Positions 1 through 4,490 of a stretch of 5,282 nt of DNA are shown here, one piece after another. The stretch comes from Paracoccaceae bacterium (GTDB taxonomy: Bacteria; Pseudomonadota; Alphaproteobacteria; Rhodobacterales; Rhodobacteraceae), in the NCBI GenBank assembly GCA_009920225.1, contig RGAJ01000156.1, positions 1 through 5,282 of the forward strand, written 5' to 3'. A model generated the notes under the pieces. That model was given only the letters and a program-made list of their open reading frames with translations, ran no database searches and was not told the origin of the DNA. The translations under genes were made by a program, and so were the position numbers. Position 1 is the first letter of the stretch; the number at the start of each line of letters is the position of its first letter.

Positions 1-150
1 TTGGCCAAGGTGCGCAAACGGTCCGAACTGTCAGAAACAGCGGTGCAAACCTTTTTCAGGCGGGGATCGGGGTGCAAAACAATCGGTCTAATCATAGCGT
101 TGGAATACGCGATCTTTTGGCCAAGTTCAACGGGGTTGCACATCGCCTAA
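1..150 (+). CDS. 3' end of an upstream open frame, possibly a helix-turn-helix protein (partial)
   Basis: This frame is open from the first base to a TAA at 148-150 and gives 49 residues; any start lies outside the window. Residues 1-38 resemble a Cro/CI-type helix-turn-helix: 'LSETAVQTFFRRG' could be the turn and recognition helix, and 'KTIGLIIALEYAI' reads like the following helix of that fold. The last residues (FWPSSTGLHIA) show nothing familiar. If real, the gene is co-directional with patB and ends 41 bases before the patB start, so the two could be co-transcribed. The stretch is short and the similarity is by eye only, so this could also be non-coding DNA carrying the patB promoter. 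Confidence 0.35.
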   Translation: MAKVRKRSELSETAVQTFFRRGSGCKTIGLIIALEYAIFWPSSTGLHIA

Positions 151-180
151 AACCCAGTACCTTGGGCGCATATTCGGATA

Positions 181-187
181 AGGAGAG
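181..187 (+). promoter_or_regulatory. Ribosome binding site that fixes the patB start
   Basis: AGGAGAG lies four bases before the ATG at 192 (six bases from the GGAG core). The same frame is open upstream to an ATG at 72, but that start has no comparable Shine-Dalgarno sequence. The 40 extra residues it would add do not look like an aminotransferase N-terminus, and they overlap the open frame at 1-150. Confidence 0.75.
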
Positions 188-191
188 ACCC

Positions 192-1364
192 ATGAATTTT
201 GATCGCGTCATTGATCGGTTTGGAACACATTCGGTCAAGTGGGATATGATGGAAGCATTGTATCACGTCCCCAAGGATGACGGGATCGCCATGTGGGTGG
301 CGGATATGGATTTCGAACCCCCGCAATGTGTAAAGGATGCTTTGGCCCGTATGGCCGAAACAGGGGTCTATGGGTATTATGGCGATGAAAGCGACTATCG
401 CGCGGCCATCTGTTGGTGGATGAAAAACCGCCATGGATGGGAGGTCGAGCCAAGTTGGATTTTCACCACACATGGTTTGGTCAATGGCACGGCGATGTGT
501 GTTAATGCCTATACGACCGCAGGCGATGGCGTTGTGTTGTTCACCCCTGTCTATCACGCCTTTGCCCGTGTGATCCGTGCCGCAGGGCGCGAGGTGGTTG
601 AATGCGAAATGATCCAGCGCGATGGGCGCTATGAGATGGATTTCGACGCCTATGATGCGCAGATGACAGGGCGCGAAAAGATGGTGATCCTGTGTTCGCC
701 ACATAATCCGGGTGGTCGTGTGTGGTCGCGCGCGGAATTGCAACAGGTCGCAGATTTTGCCAAACGGCATGATCTGATCTTGGTGTCCGACGAAATTCAC
801 CATGATCTGGTATTTGGCGGCAACACACATACGGTGATGGATTTGGTCGACCCTTCGATCCGTGATCGTTTGGTGATGATGACGGCGGCAACCAAGACGT
901 TCAATATCGCAGGCAGCCACAGCGGCAATGTGATTATTCCAGACGCAAAACTGCGTGAAAAATTTGGCGCGCGCATGGCCGCGCTGGGCCTGAGCCCAAA
1001 CAGCTTTGGTCTTTTTATGACCGAAGCGGCCTATTCCCCCGAAGGCGCAGAGTGGGTCGATGCTTTGGTTGACTACCTTGATGGCAATCGCAAGATTTTT
1101 GACGATGTTGTCAACGCGATACCCGGACTTCGATCAATGGCGTTAGAATCGACGTATTTGGCGTGGGTTGATTTTTCGGGAACAGGCATGACACGCGAAG
1201 AATTTACAAAGCGTGTCGAACACGATGCCCATATCGCGGCCAATCATGGGCCAACATTTGGAACAGGGGGCGAGATGTTCTTGCGATTTAATATTGCAAC
1301 GCCACGCTCTGTTGTCCAAGACGCGGTTGTGCGCTTGGCCAAGGCATTTGAAGATCTTCAGTAA
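192..1364 (+). CDS. patB: PatB/MalY-type cystathionine beta-lyase (PLP-dependent C-S lyase)
   Basis: The 390-residue product is a cytoplasmic fold-type I PLP enzyme of the MalY/PatB subgroup, whose members cleave the C-S bond of cystathionine and related cysteine conjugates to thiol or homocysteine, pyruvate and ammonia. Length matches the family. Visible landmarks are 'MWVADMDFEPP' (34-44) near the N-terminus, Tyr121 in 'PVYHAF' (expected to stack on PLP), Asn172 in 'SPHNPGG', Asp200 in 'VSDEIHHDLVF' (PLP pyridine nitrogen), Lys235 in 'ATKTFNIAG' (Schiff-base lysine) and Arg365 in 'FLRFNIATPR' (substrate carboxylate). All expected catalytic residues are present, so it should be active. The start at 192 is chosen for its Shine-Dalgarno sequence and for the family N-terminus. 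No terminator follows: the stop is one base from the stop of the convergent gene. The physiological substrate cannot be told from sequence; a true aminotransferase is less likely. Confidence 0.93.
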   Translation: MNFDRVIDRFGTHSVKWDMMEALYHVPKDDGIAMWVADMDFEPPQCVKDALARMAETGVYGYYGDESDYRAAICWWMKNRHGWEVEPSWIFTTHGLVNGTAMCVNAYTTAGDGVVLFTPVYHAFARVIRAAGREVVECEMIQRDGRYEMDFDAYDAQMTGREKMVILCSPHNPGGRVWSRAELQQVADFAKRHDLILVSDEIHHDLVFGGNTHTVMDLVDPSIRDRLVMMTAATKTFNIAGSHSGNVIIPDAKLREKFGARMAALGLSPNSFGLFMTEAAYSPEGAEWVDALVDYLDGNRKIFDDVVNAIPGLRSMALESTYLAWVDFSGTGMTREEFTKRVEHDAHIAANHGPTFGTGGEMFLRFNIATPRSVVQDAVVRLAKAFEDLQ

Positions 1365-1365
1365 C

Positions 1366-1728
1366 CTAACGGTTTGACGGATTATATTCGATAAAGGCGA
1401 TTGGTGCGCCATCTGGGCGCACAAAATCGCGCGGTGCGGTGTCGGTGGCTGCAGTGTTGCGTTTGAATTCAAACTGCAATTCGCCATTGTCCTCTTGTGA
1501 GGCCACAACCAAGCACTGAGACAGGTGATTTGCCCCGTCATAAAGGTCAACCAGACCCCGCAAATGCGGCGCAGTTTCGGCGTCAAGCGCAAAGCCATCC
1601 TGCCACATGCGCACCACCGGATACATATCCCCGTCAAATTCCACGCGCAGGCGGGACTTGCGTTTTTTATCCGCACGACGGGCGTTTTCTAACCCCGCGA
1701 GAACTTCGGTCGGTAGATAAGTTGACAT
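1366..1728 (-). CDS. Conserved small protein of unknown function, possibly PilZ-like
   Basis: This encodes a 120-residue soluble protein with no signal peptide or membrane segment. It starts MSTYLPTEVLAGLENARRAD, then has a basic patch (KKRKSRLR, about 21-28), a beta-rich core with 'MWQDGFALDAETAPHLRGL', and 'QFEFKR' near residue 85. I recall similar proteins annotated as hypothetical in Rhodobacterales, but assign no function. The basic RxxxR-like patch followed some 20 residues later by a turn ending in 'DG' recalls the c-di-GMP-binding PilZ layout, yet the usual (D/N)xSxxG motif is not intact, so this is only a suggestion. The ATG at 1728 is preceded by AAAGGA at seven bases. The gene ends with TAG one base from the patB stop and diverges from the reductase gene across 197 bases. 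Confidence 0.82.
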   Translation of the reverse strand: MSTYLPTEVLAGLENARRADKKRKSRLRVEFDGDMYPVVRMWQDGFALDAETAPHLRGLVDLYDGANHLSQCLVVASQEDNGELQFEFKRNTAATDTAPRDFVRPDGAPIAFIEYNPSNR

Positions 1729-1821
1729 GGCTGTATCCTTTCATGGATAGAGTGGGTCTGGCCCTGTTTTGAATCAAGATCCCATAGGGGTAATGATAAT
1801 ATTCCTTTGTCTAACGGCGGA

Positions 1822-1845
1822 CTGCATCTGTGCATCAATGCAGAT
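1822..1845. repeat. Small repeat cluster upstream of the reductase gene (possible operator)
   Basis: TGCATC occurs twice in direct orientation (1823-1828 and 1831-1836, an 8-base period), and ATGCAG at 1838-1843 is the inverted copy of CTGCAT at 1822-1827. The central TGCAT-CA-ATGCA (1831-1842) is a perfect five-base dyad. It lies about 80-100 bases before the ATG at 1926, a place where an activator or repressor could bind. No known regulator motif is recognised, and short repeats like this can occur by chance. Confidence 0.3.
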
Positions 1846-1885
1846 CACTTGCGCGGTCATACGGGTACTAAATCTACAAAATTCC

Positions 1886-1898
1886 CCTTAAATTAAGG
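1886..1898. repeat. 13-base palindrome CCTTAAATTAAGG in the reductase leader
   Basis: CCTTAA and TTAAGG form a perfect six-base dyad around one central A. It ends 14 bases before the Shine-Dalgarno sequence and 27 bases before the ATG at 1926, so a protein bound here would be placed to block transcription or early elongation. It is too AT-rich, and lacks the following T-run, to be a terminator. No regulator is assigned. Confidence 0.4.
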
Positions 1899-1925
1899 TA
1901 AATCAGAAACCGAAAGGGATGTGAC

Positions 1926-2921
1926 ATGGGTCTATTAGTGGACGGTATTTGGCGCGATCAGTGGTATGACACAAAAGCCACAGGTGGCGCATTTGTGCGA
2001 TCGAACGCGCGTTTTCGTAATTGGATTACAGCAGATGGACAGGCTGGTCCGACAGGGATCGCGGGCTATGCCGCCGAATCGGGGCGGTATCATTTGTATG
2101 TATCGCATGCCTGTCCGTGGGCGCATCGCACGTTGATCTTTCGTGAGCTCAAAGAGTTGACGGATCATATTGGCGTGTCGGTTGTGCATCCAGATATGTT
2201 GTCGGATGGTTGGACCTTTGAGACAGATGACAAGGGTGCAACAGGCGATACGCTTTTTGGCGAAGCCTTCATGCGCGATATTTATCTGCGCGCAGATCCC
2301 AAATTGACGGGCCGCGTCACGGTTCCCGTTTTGTGGGACACGAAGACACATACGATTGTGTCGAATGAAAGTTCGGAGATTATCCGTATGTTCAATTCGG
2401 CCTTTGATCAGATCACGGGCAATACGATCGACTATTGGCCCGCACCCTTGCGGGACGCGATTGAAATTGTAAATGCGCGCATTTATGACACTGTCAACAA
2501 TGGGGTTTACAAAGCAGGGTTTGCAACGACACAGGCCGCCTATGACGCCGCAATTGGCCCGTTGTTTGACACATTAGACTGGATCGAAGGTGGTCTATCC
2601 AAACGCCGGTACCTGATGGGCGACACCTTGACCGAAGCGGATTGGCGCTTGTTCACCACATTGATCCGGTTTGACCCAGTTTATCATTTGCATTTCAAAT
2701 GTAACCGCAAACGGATCATCGATTATCCGAACCTCTGGGCCTATACGCGTGATCTCTATCAAATGCAGGGCATCGCGCAGACTGTGAATTTTGACCATAT
2801 CGTGCGCCACTACCACTACTCACACGAAAGCATTAATCCGCACCGGATCATTCCGACGAACCCTGTGTTGGATTATTGGGCGCCGCACAGCCGCGATACG
2901 TTGGGCACACTAGCCGCATAA
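1926..2921 (+). CDS. yqjG: Glutathionyl-hydroquinone reductase (Xi-class glutathione transferase, YqjG/ECM4 family)
   Basis: The 331-residue cytoplasmic enzyme belongs to the family that reductively removes glutathione from glutathionyl-hydroquinones, giving hydroquinone and oxidised glutathione. The N-terminus 'MGLLVDGIWRDQWYDT' is typical. The thioredoxin-like domain carries Cys63 in 'SHACPWAHRTL', the catalytic cysteine of the CPWA motif. The helical C-terminal domain has 'YLMGDTLTEADWRLFTTLIRF' (229-249), and 'INPHRIIP' lies near the end. Tyr195, Tyr253 and Tyr296 fall at the positions I recall for the conserved active-site tyrosines of E. coli YqjG, and Cys63 also has the same number. 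The start is supported by AAAGGGA six bases upstream. A hairpin 12 bases after the stop may end the transcript. The 3' end overlaps the convergent receiver-like gene. The in-vivo substrate (quinones from aromatic breakdown or respiratory quinone adducts) is unknown. Confidence 0.94.
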   Translation: MGLLVDGIWRDQWYDTKATGGAFVRSNARFRNWITADGQAGPTGIAGYAAESGRYHLYVSHACPWAHRTLIFRELKELTDHIGVSVVHPDMLSDGWTFETDDKGATGDTLFGEAFMRDIYLRADPKLTGRVTVPVLWDTKTHTIVSNESSEIIRMFNSAFDQITGNTIDYWPAPLRDAIEIVNARIYDTVNNGVYKAGFATTQAAYDAAIGPLFDTLDWIEGGLSKRRYLMGDTLTEADWRLFTTLIRFDPVYHLHFKCNRKRIIDYPNLWAYTRDLYQMQGIAQTVNFDHIVRHYHYSHESINPHRIIPTNPVLDYWAPHSRDTLGTLAA

Positions 2922-3264
2922 TGTTGCGCGAGCGCCGCCAGATCTTCTGGCGGCGTATCTCTTTGCAAAAAACCCGCCGCATTGGCGCAGAGCCTAAAGA
3001 TCGAGCCGTCTGAAAAAAACTGGTGTTGGTCACAAAAATCACCTGTGATTTTGGGCTGCGATAGGCGGCGTAATCGGCAACCGGCATTGTTGGCACGCCG
3101 TCACAGATCAGGTTTGTCACGATCACATCAAAACACTGCGATTGGATCTGATAAATGGCCTCTGTCACAGACTGCGACCGAGCAACCACAGCACCGACAC
3201 GTTCCAATGCGCGCTGCCACAATTTCGCCAGTTCGCTACAGTCTTCGACAATCAAAATATTCAT
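2873..3264 (-). pseudogene. Receiver-like (response-regulator) protein gene, broken by a one-base frameshift
   Basis: From the ATG at 3264 (GAGGG ribosome site at 3270-3274, five-base spacing) the frame encodes a single-domain CheY-like protein: 'MNILIVED' first strand and acidic residues, 'QCFDVIVTNL' strand 3, 'QVIFVTNTSFF' strand 4. After residue 84 the frame becomes basic and unlike a receiver, running on to a stop at 2848 (138 residues in all). Adding one base to the run of seven A's at 3013-3019 restores 'SDGSIFRLCANAAGFLQ', 'TPPEDLAALAQHYAA' and a stop at 2873-2875, for 130 residues. I recall related Rhodobacterales proteins with 'VIFVTNTSFFSDGSIF'. The phospho-acceptor position is Asn51, and the usual strand-5 lysine is not evident, so even the repaired protein should not use normal Asp phosphorylation. 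A sequencing error, a real mutation or slippage could each explain the break. The repaired gene overlaps the reductase 3' end by 49 bases. Confidence 0.8.
2933..2955 (+). terminator. Hairpin after the reductase gene, inside the convergent gene
   Basis: CGCCGCCAGA (2933-2942) pairs perfectly with TCTGGCGGCG (2946-2955) over ten base pairs, with a three-base TCT loop. It begins 12 bases after the reductase stop. The following TATCTCTTTG is only moderately T-rich, so intrinsic termination may be partial. The same bases encode 'TPPEDLAA' in the reconstructed reading frame of the reverse-strand receiver gene, so the dyad sits in coding DNA. On the reverse strand no T-run follows. Confidence 0.5.
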
Positions 3265-3311
3265 TCCTGCCCTCGTTACCATGTGCATGTCCCATAAGTC
3301 TTTCGAAAGTC

Positions 3312-3327
3312 CTAACGAAAGGTTAAC
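3312..3327 (-). promoter_or_regulatory. Possible CtrA-type box upstream of the receiver-like gene
   Basis: Read on the reverse strand the site is GTTAACCTTTCGTTAG, that is TTAA, seven bases, TTAG. It matches the alphaproteobacterial CtrA consensus TTAA-N7-TTAA with one mismatch and includes the strong half-site TTAACC. It lies 48-63 bases before the ATG at 3264, a fitting distance for promoter control of a small signalling gene. The motif is short and AT-rich, so a chance match is possible. Confidence 0.3.
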
Positions 3328-3337
3328 AAATGGTTGC

Positions 3338-3371
3338 CTGACACAGGATGGGTTGGTCTATTTTGTGTCAG
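3338..3371. repeat. Inverted repeat CTGACACA / TGTGTCAG with an 18-base spacer
   Basis: CTGACACA (3338-3345) and TGTGTCAG (3364-3371) are perfect inverted copies. The pair lies just beyond the dctP terminator and about 75-105 bases upstream of the receiver-like gene start. No T-run follows on either strand, so it is not an obvious terminator. It could be a spaced operator or a back-up hairpin. Confidence 0.35.
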
Positions 3372-3375
3372 AACG

Positions 3376-3399
3376 AAAAACCCCCGCCGAAGCGGGGGT
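3376..3399 (-). terminator. Strong intrinsic terminator of dctP with a UUCG tetraloop
   Basis: On the reverse strand, ACCCCCGC and GCGGGGGT (3399-3392 and 3387-3380) form an eight-pair GC-rich stem closed by C(UUCG)G, an exceptionally stable loop, followed directly by a T-run (3380-3376). The stem starts 23 bases after the dctP stop codon. It also separates dctP from the receiver-like gene downstream on the same strand, so the two are probably independent transcripts. Confidence 0.88.
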
Positions 3400-3422
3400 C
3401 TTGTTTGGGTCTTTTTGTGCGC

Positions 3423-4460
3423 TTAGCCGCCGTGTTTTGCAATCAAGGCCTTGGCCTGTTCGATCATGGCCTGACCGTCAATGCCTTTGCCTTGCATATC
3501 CGCGATCCAACGATCGATCACAGGTTGGGCTTTGGCCTTCCAACGGGCAACTTCGGTCTCGTCCAATGTGATAATGTTTGCCGATTTGCCGACCGCAATG
3601 TCACGGCCCGGTTTGTCGTAATCCCACATCACCTGGGCCGCAAACTGTGCCAGCTTCATCCCGGATTCCGCATCAATCGCCGCCTTTACATTGGCAGGCA
3701 GGCTTTCATAGCGTGCTTTGTTCATCGCAAGGATAATTGTCGCGGTATAAAGCGATTCTTTCCCTGAAAACTCTGTATGGTTTGTCACCAAATCCGTCAG
3801 TTTGATGGATGGCGTGACTTCCCATGGGATAACGGTTCCGTCGACAACACCCTTGGACAGTGCTTCGGGGATCGCGGGCAATGGCATGCCAACTGGCGTT
3901 GCGCCCAATTCGTTCAACATGTCGGTGATCACACGTGTCGGGCCGCGCAGTTTCTTGCCTGCCATATCCTCAAGCTTGGTAATCGGGTCTTTGGTGTGGA
4001 TCACACCAGGACCGTGCACCCATGCGCCCAAGATTTTGACGTCACTGTATTCGTTGGATTGCAGGTCTGTTTCAACCATATCATGAAACGCCATGGATGT
4101 CGCCACGGGGTCGGTCATCATAAAGGGCAGTTCGAACACTTCGGTGCGTGGAAAACGACCGGGTGTATAGCCAACCACGGTCATGACCATATCAACGGTG
4201 CCATCGATGGCCTGATCCATCAGGCTTGGCGGCGTGCCGCCCAAGGTCATCGCGTCGTAATGTTCAATTTTGACCGCACCACCTGCGGCCGCTTCTACGC
4301 GTTCTGCCCATGGCTTTAGGATGTGCTTTGGAACGGTCGCGGGCGGTGGCAGGAATTGGTGCAACCGCAAAGTGACCTCTTGGGCCGCTGCAAGTGTCGG
4401 GCTGAGCGACAATGCCGTCACGGCCGCCAGTGTTGATTGGATAAAAGTACGTTTTTTCAT
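3423..4460 (-). CDS. dctP: TRAP transporter periplasmic solute-binding protein (DctP family)
   Basis: The 345-residue product binds an organic acid in the periplasm and would hand it to a TRAP membrane complex (DctQ/DctM). Residues 1-26 form a signal peptide: basic MKKR, hydrophobic core, 'LAAA' before a likely cut at Gln27. The mature part opens with 'VTLRLHQFLPP', and 'LEDMAGKKLRGPTR' holds Arg172, aligned with the family arginine that clamps the ligand carboxylate. 'LPAIPEALSKGVVDGTVIPW' (194-213) is the typical second-lobe region. The ATG at 4460 is chosen for its GGGAGGA site and its signal peptide; an in-frame TTG four codons upstream overlaps that site and is unlikely. The gene follows the P450 gene by 30 bases without a terminator, suggesting an operon. 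No dctQ or dctM is in the window: downstream is a terminator, and anything upstream of the P450 is unseen. The ligand cannot be predicted safely. Confidence 0.93.
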   Translation of the reverse strand: MKKRTFIQSTLAAVTALSLSPTLAAAQEVTLRLHQFLPPPATVPKHILKPWAERVEAAAGGAVKIEHYDAMTLGGTPPSLMDQAIDGTVDMVMTVVGYTPGRFPRTEVFELPFMMTDPVATSMAFHDMVETDLQSNEYSDVKILGAWVHGPGVIHTKDPITKLEDMAGKKLRGPTRVITDMLNELGATPVGMPLPAIPEALSKGVVDGTVIPWEVTPSIKLTDLVTNHTEFSGKESLYTATIILAMNKARYESLPANVKAAIDAESGMKLAQFAAQVMWDYDKPGRDIAVGKSANIITLDETEVARWKAKAQPVIDRWIADMQGKGIDGQAMIEQAKALIAKHGG

Positions 4461-4463
4461 AGG

Positions 4464-4470
4464 TCCTCCC
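4464..4470 (-). promoter_or_regulatory. Ribosome binding site that fixes the dctP start
   Basis: GGGAGGA on the reverse strand ends three bases before the ATG at 4460, and its GGAG core is five bases away. It rules out the in-frame TTG at 4472, which would place the site inside the coding region. Confidence 0.8.
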
Positions 4471-4490
4471 AAAGTGTGCTATGGTCTTGT

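Larger units (their letters stand above)
1729..1925. promoter_or_regulatory. Divergent intergenic region between the small-protein gene and the reductase gene
   Basis: These 197 bases are AT-richer than the flanking genes and must hold the promoters of both genes. A weak forward candidate is TTGAAT (1769-1774) with TAATGA 16 bases later, or GATAAT 20 bases later; on the reverse strand TATTAT (1802 to 1797) is a possible -10 without a convincing -35. Ribosome sites at each end are clear: AAAGGA for the reverse gene and AAAGGGA (1913-1919) six bases before the forward ATG. Two dyads near the forward gene are listed separately. No small ORF with a credible start is apparent. Confidence 0.5.
3265..3422. 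other. Gene-free stretch between the receiver-like gene and dctP
   Basis: No credible ORF lies in these 158 bases. They must hold the promoter of the reverse-strand receiver-like gene and the 3' untranslated end of dctP. From left to right they contain the ribosome site of the receiver gene, the palindrome CTTTCGAAAG (3300-3309) with CGAAAG repeated at 3316-3321, a possible CtrA-type box, an eight-base inverted repeat and the dctP terminator. The last three are listed separately. Confidence 0.6.

Noticed and set aside
1..125. TTGGCCAAG repeated at 1-9 and 117-125
   Set aside because: A similar self-complementary word also occurs inside patB (near 1335); it is short and probably chance, not an attachment site.
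72..191. 40-codon N-terminal extension of patB
   Set aside because: It has no good ribosome site, overlaps another open frame, and does not resemble the family; the ATG at 192 has a strong Shine-Dalgarno sequence.
147..920. Long reverse ORF opposite patB
   Set aside because: Its His/Ile/Cys-rich composition is typical of an antisense shadow, and patB with all catalytic motifs occupies the same DNA.
1143..1676. Reverse 177-residue ORF spanning the patB / small-protein junction
   Set aside because: It overlaps two well-supported genes in other frames and shows no domain; it is a shadow.
3155..3571. Forward ORFs across the gene-free stretch 3265-3422
   Set aside because: They run through the terminator hairpin and antisense to two recognised genes, with no recognisable domain or ribosome site.
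3777..4319. Forward ORFs opposite dctP, including one of 180 residues
   Set aside because: Their composition is antisense-like (many Cys, His, Trp) and the reverse-strand DctP protein is unambiguous.
4450..4460. Run of six A's at the start of dctP as a slippage site
   Set aside because: ATG-AAA-AAA-CG is a normal signal-peptide start and the frame is intact.
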